In this document: positions 53,727 through 64,000 of the stretch, piece by piece | Layout of the letters: each line of letters opens with the position of its first letter | How positions within the stretch are numbered: position 1 is the stretch's first letter | Assembly: GCA_914767885.1 (NCBI GenBank) | Contig: CAJZBQ010000050.1 | Location: 1 to 64,000, forward strand | DNA length: 64,000 bases | Source: Blepharisma stoltei | Lineage: Eukaryota; Ciliophora; Heterotrichea; Heterotrichida; Blepharismidae | Direction: 5' to 3' | Program-made: the position numbers and the translations under genes | The notes under the pieces: model-generated | Database searches by the model: none | Told to the model about the DNA's origin: nothing | The model's input: the letters and a program-made list of their open reading frames with translations, nothing else

Positions 53727-56700
53727 ATGAAAAAATTCATAAGCTATATAGCTTTTTTAGGACTTGCTAGTTCTTTCATGCTTATAGATTCAAGTCTAGA
53801 TCCAGGCAGGATTTTATGGCCAACAGAGACTTGGGTAAGCAGCCCAATTCAGCTCTCTCAAACCAATGCTGGCTCAATTGTGAAACTAACATTTACCCTT
53901 AGGCCAAGCACCACACTTGCTAATGGAGTTCTTGAAGTGATTTATCCAAGCAGCATTCTTGGCGGCCCTATATATATTCCTTCAAGCTTTTCAGGAGATA
54001 AAGACGTCTCTCTAACTTATACCTCAATTACTTTGCCTGCATCTGTAGGTATTTATGGACCTTTTGTTCTTATTACCAGATCTTCACAAACAGGCCAAAT
54101 GTATGATTTAAATAACGTTTTCGGCTATATTGCTATTACAAGCACAATTTCTACGTCATCAGATCTAACAGTAACTAATGAATCTGTAAACCCAATGATT
54201 GGATCAAGTGATACCCTCTATTTTGCCTTCAGCTTAAACCAAAACCTATGAAAATACGATTTAATTGAAATTATCCCTTCAGATTCATATATGCCTTCTT
54301 CTTTAGTTACTTGCAGCTCTATTACGGTGGCTGGAATTCCCAATATTCTTTATGGACCTACAGGAGATCATAATTTGCCTTGTGCTATAGCAACTCAAAG
54401 TTCTTCTACTACTGGTCCTCAGTATACCATATCAGAGTCAAATAGTGTTTACATATATGGTCTTTCCCAAGATATTATCTTATCCCCTCACTGAGAAAGT
54501 AAAACCAAAATTCTATGTAGAGGTTTTTACTTACTCTCTACTCTCTACTCTTTAAATTGAAACAAAATATAGGCAAAATTGCCATTTTTGGTACTTCTTT
54601 AACTCAAATTAAACTGGAAATTGTTTTTTTTGAATAAGGTGAAAATAATAATTTTTATAAAAAATTTTTTGACGTCATTCACTGGGAATAGTCAATTAGA
54701 ATATTATTTAAGTAGTTTTCACAATTAATTTTTCATAAATATATTTAAATTTGAAAATATTACGTTCATTTTTATAGAGAAAATTGAGTATTAAAAATTG
54801 AAACAAGATTATAGGGGGAGTTAAGCAAAAAATTTTTATATCTAAAATTTTTGACTGCATTATATAAGTCTCCTTTATGACCAAGTCAAAATTCTTTCAT
54901 GATTGTCGAGGAGACTTAGCATCGGGCTCAATAACCATAAAACTCAGTATCTCAACTTTTAACTACCCTTTATATAAGCGACAATCAGCCTCAAATACCT
55001 GAAAAATCAACATTTGAAGATGGGGAACCTCAAACTTGATTGCCCAATACGTCGCATCAAGTGGCCCCACTACACCTATTGAAGGCACAATAACTGCAGC
55101 ATGATCTCCTATTAATGATGCGCTTACTCCTCTCCTCCGTGAGCAAATAAAACCATTGGAAAAACTTTCTATTTTTCTCCGTAACAACTATTTTTTATAA
55201 AAAAATTGATATATAAATGATAATTATTATAGCATAATCTCTTGCTACTTCTGTCTTATTTAAACAGCTTGCATTTTAAAACATAATTTTACAAATTAAA
55301 TTTAAGTTTAATTGAGTTACTCTTGTATGCTGTCTCCTTGCTTGAGGTACAGCTTGTTTAACAGCTCTGAACAACGATAAGTGAACTGGCCTAACCGTCG
55401 AACCGTTAAAGTTAACAAGTCCGTTAAGACTTCTCTGGTCAGTACCTGACTCAGCACTGACCTCTCTTCTCTCTTTCGAAACTCTCAAGAGGCAAGACCT
55501 CTATCACAAATCTCGAAAATAGGTCTCGGTCTGCAGAGCAGGTGTTAGGACCTATCTCTAACTGACATTTTTAATATTGTGAATTAAATTTTAAAAATAT
55601 TTCTAATTTTTTTAAAATTTTAAGTAACCCCTTGGTAAACGAACAAATTTTTTGTTCACTTATGGCGGAGTTAGCGCCAGCGATGTTATAGGAGGAATGG
55701 TCATTTTTACGAAAGTAACTTTTACAACACATCATGATATACCAGCAGCTGGAACGGCCATTATTACTTTCTGGAGTATTGATATTTCTCTTGATTGGTG
55801 GGAAGATCTTGATGGGTCAAATAATTCTGGCTCTCAATGCTACTTGACAATACCAATTAATGGAGCTTCATGCGCTATTAGTAGCATTAATATCGTTACA
55901 ATTACCTTCGCTAATAAAATGCCAGCTGGATCTGTAAGTATAGCCTTATTAACTGCTTTTAACCAAGACACCCGAATCTCAGAAATAGTCACCAGGATTA
56001 GGTTAGACTATTTAAAGTCGGGCGTCAGCTATATTTGCGAAGCAGTCACCAGAGACCTCCCATATGGAAGGTTCTACAGTTTTTAGACAGCCAGAGGGTA
56101 TATCCTCGAAAACAGGCTCCTCCTTGCCTTGCTGCTTCACTCTTGAGTGGGTGGCTTATAAATTTCTGCGGCCCTGAGGTAGAAAAATAGTCACCACGGA
56201 CTCATCATCCAACTATATTGATTATGTCTCAAATCCTATATCTTGACCAATTAATACTAATAATCTCCTTTATTCTTTTTTCAAATTCCATGGATACTCT
56301 TCAGCTATATATGACTCATATCCTCGACTTGCTGATTCAGGAACATATTTGCCAGGCCTCATCTATGGTGCTGATACAAGTCTCGACTTATATTGGACAT
56401 TTACACCTAGCTCATGAGTTACATGAACAACATCTACCTATATAGCAATCTACCTCCCTTTTACGACATCTGGAGTTTCATTTACTCACTCCCCCCCCCC
56501 CCCTCCGTGAGCGAAAAAAAAATTTTGTTCGCTCACGGAGGGGGGTTAATTTTTTTTTTTTAAAAAAAAATTTATATATAAATTTTATAAAAAAATATTT
56601 TTTTCGAAATTTAAAAAAATCCTAATTTGCAAAAATTGGGAAGCAAATATTAATTTAATTTGCAAAATTTATGTTTTAAAACGCAATTTGTTTAAAATTA

Positions 56701-59202
56701 AACAGAATTAGCTCTAGATTTCATTATACTAATTATCACTTATATATCAAAAATTTTTTCCATTAAAATTTTTTCTATTAAAAAAATTTTTGTTCACTCA
56801 CGGAGGGTGGGTTTTTGGTCAAAAAATGGCGATTTTTCTAATGGTTTTGTTCGCTCACGGAGGGGGGGGGGAGTCAGCCTTATATTAGTGAAACTGCTAT
56901 TAAATATGAAATGAATAACGATCTAACGCTTAATAATGGGGTTAATTTCTACTCACCACCAACCAAAGCTACTTTCTCTTTGTCTCAAAATACAATTTAT
57001 CTAAATTTCCAGCTAGCTCCTACTTTAAGATATTATACAATTGCTGTTGGAAATGGCGAATCTGCCTTACCATATGTTGCTTCCAACTTAGGCACTTTTT
57101 ATGAATGCTTTGCTATATCATTAACAGGATCTAAAAAAGAGATTGGAAACTCAGTTTATTCAGTTATAATAAAAGACTACCTTGGAGCTGACATTTATGC
57201 AAGGCCATTTTGCAATGCTAATTGGGCATCCGGCATTCCTCTTGTGAGTGTATTCGCTGCCAAAATAATTGCAATTGATTTCACTTCAGCTGAACAAAAT
57301 TTTGTTCTCGAAATTAAAGTTACCAATGGTGCTGATCTTAATACTGGATTAGCAAAAGGAAGCTATCTCCCTCTTTCTTCGACGGTTCCAGGTACTACTG
57401 CTGTTTTAGATGAAACCATAGGTGATACTATTATTAAACTTACAGGCCTTGGAGTAGTTATTGCTGGTCGACCTGCTATTAATACATTTTTAGCTATGGG
57501 AAAACTTGCTGACACGTCATTTATTGCTACATCTCGACTTTACTACATTACTGCAAAAGACCCAAGTATCAAAAATTACTTATATCAGAGCACTCAAAGT
57601 CCGATAACCCTCACGAATTCACAAAATAACCCGTTAGTATCTGGAACTTATGTATTGGGTGCATGAACACCTTCTAGCAATACAAATTATGAGATAGGCT
57701 CAGCAAGAGTCGCCATAGAAGTTTCATCACCTTATATTGGAATTGGCCTTCCGACTGGATTTAAGCTGTCTCCATCATCAATAATTTCAATTAACGGTAA
57801 TGTTGCATCAACAATTTATTCAGCCTCCAATAGCAATGATTATACCAGTGGTGGATTCATAATTGGCTATAGCACAAATCCTAATTATAGAATTACAACA
57901 AGCGGTGTTACTATAACTATTACAGAAGTGACAGCACCTGGGTATTCAGGAGAATCAAGTTCGTCTAATTCTGTACTTTTTAATATTTTTGGTGCTAGTA
58001 GTTTCGGAGGAAGCTGCGATATCTGTGGGACAGACTATTCATTTAATTTTGTTTATCCAGGAGAAATTGCTAACTCATTAGTTACATGTACTTTGTCTTC
58101 ATACTCGGCAGCTGATTATGATTCTGTTGATGCCACTATGACTATTACAGTAACAACAGTGCATCGGGTTCCTGAAAATGGTATAATATCACTTACATTG
58201 GCTTTGGATTGGGCCTTTTATCTTTCTACTTGTACTGTTATAGGACCAAGCGATATAGACTCAAACAATAAAGTAATCTGCTCTATTTCTTCACATGTGC
58301 TTACAATAGGCAGCTTTGCTGTTTTTGAACCTGGGACAATTACTATAACAATTTTGCATGTTCGTAATCCGTTATCTGGTGGCATCTATACATGTGTATC
58401 TCAAGTGGCTACGCAAGATGCACGGTTGAATTATATTGATTATGGCTTTAACAATTAAAATTGGGCGTCTCGGTCCAGGCATGGCCTACGGGTAATGTAG
58501 CCTTGAGCCCATATTTAATTAACTCGTAAATTTTTTCCCAACTAAGATATAGATAACAATTCTAGATAAGCAATTCTATCATTGCATGGAGCCTAGCCCT
58601 AGTTAGGGTTGGATTTTACCTCGAAGGAAAAGGGAATGATTGGAGGTGAAAAGGGAAGCCCAGCAAGGCTACAGCGATGCCTAGACCATTCGGGCGAATC
58701 TCTAGCGCGAAACAAGTAGTTACGCTCTGGTCTTCGAAGGGAAGGGAAGGGTTTATATTAGCCGGGGCTGAAGCCCTGGGTTTCGAACTTTTTTCCTTTT
58801 GCTTAAAGTCGACCAGAAATTCCATTTTTTTGGGATTTCTGTATGAAAAACCTTTGTCTAGCTCAAGCAGCAGCTGCAGAAGTCTAGAGTCCACCTACTT
58901 AGCACTGAAGCCACAAGACAAGCAGAAGTCGGTGAGAGGAAGAGAGAAGATTTCGGATGTCTCATGATGTCTATAGCTGGTGGAGGAACAAATGATGCCG
59001 AGCCTATTCTCACTGGGGGATCTCACCTGGGTCCGCTTTACTAAAGCATCGCAAGCGGATCAACCCTCGAATGAGTCTTTGGTGACTGTATTATCTATAG
59101 GTGGAAGCCACCTATAATGAAGTTTAAGTTTGAAATTATGGCTCTGCCTTATTTCAAGAGATAATAATAACTGTAGCATCAGCACCAGTGAGTTTAATAT
59201 AA
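53727..59202 (+). CDS. Large secreted/surface protein cut by five IESs
   Basis: 1090 aa, exactly 1091 codons after removing 385, 547, 202, 388 and 681 bp. Signal peptide MKKFISYIAFLGLASSFML. The rest is Ser/Thr/Val/Ile-rich beta-type sequence with few charged residues and scattered cysteines (CDICGTDYSFNF, CVSQVATQD), repeatedly ending strands with motifs like VTTVHRVPENGIISLTL / VTFTTHHDIPAAGTAIITF; two such motifs suggest repeated domains. Multiple TGA Trp. The 3' end after the last IES is NNYGSALFQEIIITVASAPVSLI then TAA, with no TM or GPI signal visible, so further 3' exons are possible. Likely a ciliate surface or extracellular protein; no family recognised. Confidence 0.75.
54529..54913. 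mobile_element. IES, 385 bp, containing a class B element
   Basis: Flanked by ACTTA (54529-54533, 54914-54918). It contains CTCTTTAAATTGAAACAAAATA at the left and AAAATTGAAACAAGATTATAGG further right, the class B TIRs, with one internal unit (TTATTTAAGTAGTTTTCACA). About 90 bp to the right of the TIR belong to the removed part too. Excision gives CRGFYLASGSITIKLS. Confidence 0.75.
55124..55670 (-). mobile_element. IES, 547 bp: class A MITE carrying a nested GC-rich insert
   Basis: TTA on both sides (55124-55126, 55671-55673). Outer parts are class A (CTCCTCTCCTCCGTGAGC; TTTTGTTCACTTATGGCGGAG). About 285 bp in the centre (near 55290-55575) is GC-rich and flanked by AATTAAATTT, so a retroposon-like insert landed in the MITE. 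Excision restores SPINDALSASDVIGGMV. Confidence 0.85.
55983..56184. other. IES, 202 bp, retroposon-like
   Basis: 12-bp repeat AAATAGTCACCA (55983-55994, 56185-56196). The 5' part is open in frame and could be misread as coding, but it ends at TAG; excision yields SEIVTTDSSSNYIDYVSNP. GC-rich 3' half. Confidence 0.78.
56486..56873 (+). mobile_element. IES, 388 bp, full-length class A MITE, TCA-bounded
   Basis: TCA on both sides (56486-56488, 56874-56876). The sequence is the reverse complement of the copies at 25447 and 45544, same length. Excision gives GVSFTQPYISETAIKYE. The junction repeat contains no TA. Confidence 0.9.
58453..59133. mobile_element. IES, 681 bp, GC-rich retroposon-like
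   Basis: AATTA on both sides (58453-58457, 59134-59138). GC-rich core 58465-59095 without supported coding, including CCCTAGTTAGGG, and an AAGTTTAAGTTTG-like tail before the right repeat. Excision gives IDYGFNNYGSALFQE. Confidence 0.75.
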
Positions 59203-59408
59203 TAAATGGATGGATTAATAATGCATAGCATGAAGATATATCAACAAATCCACTGTTAATACCATTAATATTTTTCAATTATTCTAATACTCTCTTTCTG
59301 AAGATCTGGTCGATATATTATATTGCAGTTATATAATATTCCCCTAATAAATAGTAACTAATTTAACCCTATCTAAAATTTATATCTCTTATATAGCATA
59401 TTCTTTTA

Positions 59409-62340
59409 TTAAATTAAACATTTTTCATATATCAAATCCCTTACCTCTTCTAACACATCATTTACCTCGCTCATTTTCTCACACATAAACACTCTACAAT
59501 TATTCCTATCGAGAAATTCCTTGAACTCGCCCTCCAGATGTGTTTCCACACACACCACAATAAGTTTTACCTTTCTTGCTATAACTTCATCTAAATCTTT
59601 TATTTGAATAGGCCCCCTTTCTTGCTCATGTGGTCCTATAAAAACAATAATGTATTTTTCTAGCATATCTACCGGCATACATTTAAACCCACACATGATC
59701 ATATTATAAATGTGGTACATCACCTCTTCAGTTTCTGATTCTCCATGTTTAGCTTGGAAGAGCAAATGTTCTAAATCTACCTCTGGCATGTCTCTTGTGC
59801 AGACATCTAAAATGTTATAGTTATTTGTGTTCATACAGACGACACCAAATTTGTCTCGAGTCGGCCCGATTTCTTTATTTACGAATTTTATATAGGGATT
59901 TTGTATAAATAGATGATTTTTTTAGCATAATAGATTATTTATAGAAAATCTGAATAAGTTTTTTGTTGAGTTTTGGCTTGTTTTTTACCTTATAATTTAG
60001 GACAAATACTATTGATTTTTTTGCTTGATTAAGGGAAAGGTCCATTCTTTTTAAATCATCAGTGCCTTTTTTTATGGAAAATTTATTCATAATCCTCAGC
60101 AGTTCTTCTACACAGAGTTTCCTAATTTTAGGGTCATAATATTCCCCACGCTCAATGGCTAATGTAAAAGCAGCTCCAGCTTCTTGGAATTTGTTTTGCT
60201 CTATGCAGATAACTCCTTTTCTATAGTACATAAATTGTCTTAAAATGTCTTTTTCATATGTGATACCTTTGACGTTGAAAAAACTCAGCATGGCTGCTTG
60301 GTTTTCTCGTAGGCCAATACCTATTCTTTTGAGTAAAGCGATATCGATGTCAATGAACTCTAAGCCTCTCTGCTCTATTTTTGTAAGTTCGTCATTTACA
60401 ATGTTCAGGATTTCCATAGCAGAGTGGAAATATTGTAAAAATTGAAAAGAAATGGACATTTCTATTAGAAGCTGGATTAGCTGTAAAAAGTTAGAAGAAG
60501 TGTCAATATAATGCTGCAGGACACTAGTCTGCAAGCTTAATATTTCTTTTCATTCAGTTCTAAGCTCAGTTGCTGAGGCTAGCCCTTCTTCTAGCTTTGC
60601 TCTCCTTGCCATACATAACTGCATCCTTCTATTATTTATATCTTTTACTAAAAACTCTTTTTCAGATTTCCAATCAGAAGAAATGAATCCGTCCTTTATT
60701 TTTTCTTTTTCGCTCAGCTTTAATTCCTCTTTTTCTTGGTTTTCAATATTTTCTAATATTTTTTCGGTTATTTCCAGCGCATATGTGTAGTTCTGAATCG
60801 CTTCAAGATATTGAGAATTTTCGAAAAAAATATTTCCTATTAAATTTGATGTAATGGCAACACCTCTTAAATTCCCTAAGCCTCTGTAAATTTCTCTAAC
60901 CTCTTCAAGGTTTTTCAATCTATCTTCAGACTTCGGGTGAAGCAAATAATGAGGGTCTATAAGTTTTTCAATATCTTCTATTAGATTTAATGATTTTACA
61001 ATAGTGTTGACTTCTCGGTTATACTTGATGTGGGTGTAAATCATTTTTTCGTCACCATTTAAATATCGTTCGAGTTCTTGAAGTGGATGAGTTACCCTAT
61101 GAGACACATGTTTTGAGAGTCTTACAGCACTAAAAATAGTCAGCAATATAAAGCACATAAAAATGACCATCTGAATTATGATAGTGTTTGTGATGGTATC
61201 TAAGGTATCATTTCATTCTTTCCGTACTGCAATTTCACTTATCATGACTCCAACTGATAAAGAGTCCTCATAGCTTGGGTATCGTTGAGTGGTTATGGTA
61301 ATATTCATATTGGTAACAGATACGTGATATCGGGAGTTCAGACCATCAAATACTGAGCCACTTGTAGTTTTCTCATCAATCATTGACTGAAGCTTTGGAG
61401 CAGACACATTAGCTAAAATATAGTCATCAGGAAATAAGTTGTATGATAAATTATAAGGGAAGATCTGGCTGAGATCTTCTTTATTTACAGCTAAAACTTG
61501 ACTTCCGTAATTACTTGTGAGAAAATAAGTATAGTATTCAAAATCGTTCATGAAAAATTTTAATACATTCTTGTCTGTAAATATTGCTGTTGCCCCAAAA
61601 TCAGTATTTAAATATATATCAATCAGTGAATATTCATAGGAAAAAGTCACGTTATTTTTACTATTGCTTTTTAAAGTATGGTATGTATTTGTGCATAATG
61701 GATCAAAAGCCACATTACTTTTCCCGCAAGTTTCTGTGAAATCAAATGAAGACCCTTGCACATAGCTCATATTTTGTGCTGGGTGCCTGAAATCCAGACT
61801 ATCTTTTTCGATAATTAGCCCAACTTGATTAATACGTCCTGCATAAATTGGATTTGCGGTGTTATAAAGAATGTCAAGCAATTTAAGCTGTTCATAATTA
61901 GTTGCGCTTGCAAGAGTCCGAGTAGTATCAGCAAACAGATAATCAGAAAGACCGTATGCAGGAAAAGTGATACTCCCTGGATTTCTGGCGTCTACAGCCT
62001 TTGGATCGCTTATGCCACTGGCTGATGTTATCGCTCCACTTGCACTGTCATCAAATATTCCTCTTACCAACTGCAGCTGCGCAATATCCTAAATATTTAT
62101 TACATTAGAAAACATTGCAGTAAAAATCATTGATCTAGCTACAGAAGCTCTCAGTAAATGTGAATCTTCTTCATCTACAAGATAATCTTTTACGTTTTTT
62201 ACTCACTTGTATTCTTGTGTCCAAAGCAAAATAATAGCAACTGCTGAAGCTAGTACTAGTCCACAGGTAAGGGGATAAACGGTTCTTCTTTCGATAAGCT
62301 TACGTAGCTTATGAGTGCTGGAGTGAGGAAAATTTGCCAT
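59409..62340 (-). CDS. Two-TM receptor-like sensor with TPR-like and VWA-like cytoplasmic regions
   Basis: 955 aa (956 codons) after removing a 15-nt intron GTAATAAATATTTAG (62089-62103) and a 49-bp IES. TM1 about 24-42 (LTCGLVLASAVAIILLW-type), an extracellular region of about 340 residues (possible Cache-like sensor), TM2 near IIIQMVIFMCFILLTIFSAV followed by a HAMP-like RLSKHVSHRVTHPLQELERYL, TPR-like helices (SNLIGNIFFENSQYLEAIQN, YYRKGVICIEQNKFQEAGAA), then a C-terminal VWA-like fold (KSIVFVLNY, DKFGVVCMN, LEKYIIVFIG) whose DxSxS metal site appears lost. Such Cache-HAMP-VWA proteins are typical of ciliates. Divergent from the SNARE gene by 107 bp. Confidence 0.78.
59895..59943. other. 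Short IES, 49 bp, in the sensor gene
   Basis: AT-rich, TATA-type repeats at both ends. Removal joins LIQIFYIKFVNKEIGPTRDK in frame and makes the whole gene a multiple of three. Confidence 0.68.
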
Positions 62341-62447
62341 TAATATTCTTTTAAATGATGAAATAGTGCTATAGAGTAGCTTTATTTATTTTAGTAATAG
62401 AAATCAGATATTAAACTAAATAAAAAGAATTCTTTGAAGCACAATTA

Positions 62448-63164
62448 ATGTCGACCAACTCCAAAGGACAATCATTTTTGCTAGATCATGCTCAAATGGT
62501 CAGAGATTTTCAGCATCATGTGAAAAAACTGAAAGATCATTCAAATCATATTGGCACTTCTAAAGATAACAACGAGCTTCGCTTAGCGATTGCAGCAGAA
62601 AAAGAATCAGCCATGAACTTATGTCAAGAAATTCTTGACGCTTTCAAAACTCAGCCTCCTAACCGGGCCGAAAAACTCCAGCACGATAAGCTCACCAAAG
62701 AGTTCGAAGCATTATCTAAGCAATTTACATTAATTTGCCGAGGATTGGTAGAAAAACAGAAAACAATTATAATAGAAGAAGAAAAAGAAAGAAGTAGCAG
62801 ATCAGTAGAGCAAAGTAAAGACACAATTCATTCGTCTGATTTCAAAAGCGTCGGAGGTCTTGAAGATTCACTTTTAAATAGAAGTAGAGTAGAAGAATTA
62901 GAGGTCCTGGAAAAAGATATGGAGGTCGTAAATCAGATGTTTAAAGATGTTGCAGTCATGGCAAATGAGCAAGGAGTTTTAATTGATGAGGCTGTAGAAA
63001 ATGTAGATACAGCGGTAAAGGAAACAGGGAGAGCAGAGGAGGAGCTGGTCAAAGCGGAGAAATATCAGAAGAAAAGTAAAAGGAAAGTTCTATGCATTTT
63101 AGGGATAGTGGCAATTGTTGTGATTGTGCTATTGGGTATTGTTTTAGCGACAATAGTTTTTTAA
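62448..63164 (+). CDS. Qa-SNARE, syntaxin 7/12 (Pep12)-like
   Basis: 238 aa. N-terminal Habc-type helices (about 10-105), then a SNARE motif starting RVEELEVLEKDMEVVNQMFKDVAVMANEQGVLIDEAVENVDTA with the central Q in the layer-0 position (NEQG), and a C-terminal TM anchor (LCILGIVAIVVIVLLGIVLATIVF). Endosomal/lysosomal syntaxins share this layout. Uninterrupted. Confidence 0.92.
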   Translation: MSTNSKGQSFLLDHAQMVRDFQHHVKKLKDHSNHIGTSKDNNELRLAIAAEKESAMNLCQEILDAFKTQPPNRAEKLQHDKLTKEFEALSKQFTLICRGLVEKQKTIIIEEEKERSSRSVEQSKDTIHSSDFKSVGGLEDSLLNRSRVEELEVLEKDMEVVNQMFKDVAVMANEQGVLIDEAVENVDTAVKETGRAEEELVKAEKYQKKSKRKVLCILGIVAIVVIVLLGIVLATIVF

Positions 63165-63458
63165 GGGTTTTGTAATTATTTTTGTTAATATAATAAATAC
63201 CTAAGTTAATAAGAGAGATTTGCTATCTAAGTAATCGTCAATTATATTCATTTATAATAAATCTTAGTGAGCATTTTGTAAAAATTACCTATATTAGCCA
63301 CATTTACAATAAACATTTTAAGTAAGAAATATATTGAAAAAGAAAGCTTGATGCCTAAATCGAGTCCTCAGTTTAAAGATATCAACTAAGCAGCTGTAAA
63401 CTGGGGAGGATTTTAATATCTTAAGGCTAATATTAAGGTTAAATTTCGTTAAAAAATA

Positions 63459-63845
63459 TTATTTATTAGAATTTTCTTGGGATTTTGTTGTGTTTTTGGG
63501 TGGTCTTAGGATCCTAGCTCTTTTTCTAGCTTTAAAATTGGTTTCTGGAGGGTATTTAGCAATTAATTCAGAAAACCGGCTTTGATCTCTGTAAAATATC
63601 AAATGCATTGCAAAAATTGAGGTAGCTGATAAAGCAAAAGACATCAAGGTAAAGCCAAGCCGAGTTGTAAAGGTTTGTCCAGGGTAAACTACACAGTAAA
63701 CTCTTTTAAACATCCAGCCTCCTATAAGAGGTGGGAAGCCAAAATTTAAAATCCTTGTTGCCCATTTGAGAACATAAGTAAGGTCATCTTCTTCTAAATA
63801 ATACATGTATCTAGCTATTCTTATAAGCTGCCATGGATTTTCCAT
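63459..63845 (-). CDS. Small two-TM membrane protein, unknown
   Basis: 128 aa. Two hydrophobic stretches (about 33-55, WATRILNFGFPPLIGGWMF, and about 62-85, LGFTLMSFALSATSIFAMHLI) with a basic C-terminal tail (KARKRARILRPPKNTTK). Possibly a mitochondrial inner-membrane accessory subunit by its size and basic tail, but that is a guess. Clean ATG and stop. Confidence 0.6.
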   Translation of the reverse strand: MENPWQLIRIARYMYYLEEDDLTYVLKWATRILNFGFPPLIGGWMFKRVYCVVYPGQTFTTRLGFTLMSFALSATSIFAMHLIFYRDQSRFSELIAKYPPETNFKARKRARILRPPKNTTKSQENSNK

Positions 63846-64000
63846 ACTGTATTTTACAAATTTAATGAAAAATCCATAATTTATTATGCCATCTTAGATG
63901 CTGCTTTAAATAAGAGATTGAATTAAAGCAGAAAGATTTTTAAACATAAAGGATTGTACAATTTAATAATCTTAATAAAAGCATATATTTTAGGCAGTCA
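63846..64000. other. AT-rich window end
   Basis: No feature recognised up to the window edge. Confidence 0.5.

Noticed and set aside
56218-56445. 75-aa ORF in the surface-protein gene
   Set aside because: It is an out-of-frame shadow of the real exon, which reads with several TGA Trp codons.
58616-58967. 92-96 aa ORFs on both strands
   Set aside because: Both fall inside the 681-bp IES and overlap each other; composition reflects GC-rich insert sequence.

Overview
The window is the left end of a chromosome from a heterotrich ciliate, most likely Blepharisma. It opens with about 2.37 kb of the telomere repeat CACCCTAA. In-frame TGA reads as Trp at strongly conserved positions (DIWALG of a kinase, YWIVRNSWG of a papain protease, HIWC of a RING-H2, GDWYC of a PHD finger), while TAA and TAG act as stops. 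Spliceosomal introns are 15 nt (GT...AG), seen in six genes. Genes are dense and AT-rich with short spacers.

The second key property is that many genes are split by non-intron insertions of 49 to 819 bp, bounded by TA, by a 3-bp T-N-A repeat, or by 5-15 bp direct repeats. Deleting one repeat copy plus the insert restores an exact reading frame in 24 of the 25 inserts I resolved. I read them as internal eliminated sequences (IESs), so this appears to be germline (micronuclear) or IES-retaining sequence rather than mature macronuclear DNA; the long telomere fits that. Four insert classes are visible: (A) a MITE with C-rich terminal inverted repeats, including three 388-bp near-identical copies plus many decayed ones; (B) a second TIR family with TTTAAATTG(G/A)AACAAAA ends; (C) GC-rich retroposon-like inserts with longer target duplications and TAAG-type tails, two of which share a terminal hairpin and core; (D) short AT-rich, TA-bounded inserts.

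Layout. 1-2.4 kb: telomere. 2.9-7.8 kb: Aurora-like kinase, small unknown gene, CPSF2, TCTP. 8.5-14.2 kb: NUDE, an unknown gene, then the head-to-head cilium genes CCDC61/VFL3 and ODA docking-complex subunit, 23 bp apart. 14.3-19.4 kb: two-domain dCMP deaminase, coiled-coil genes, ABHD5-like hydrolase. 19.4-25.3 kb: TPR protein, RING-H2 membrane protein, multi-pass protein, tRNA-Pro(CGG). 26.3-32.3 kb: coiled-coil genes, MUL1-like E3, DM10 (EFHC/Rib72) axonemal protein, RSP11-like protein. 33.7-41.6 kb: papain protease and the very large PA200/Blm10 gene. 41.6-50.8 kb: coiled-coil gene, MPDU1, a 339-aa unknown gene, IFT46, PB1-PHD protein, NAC-beta. 51.3-64 kb: an element-rich stretch, a 1090-aa secreted protein cut by five IESs, a two-TM sensor with TPR-like and VWA-like regions, a Qa-SNARE and a small membrane protein.

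Functionally, cilium genes are prominent (NUDE, CCDC61, ODA docking, DM10 protein, RSP11, IFT46), mixed with RNA processing, proteasome, glycosylation and trafficking housekeeping genes.
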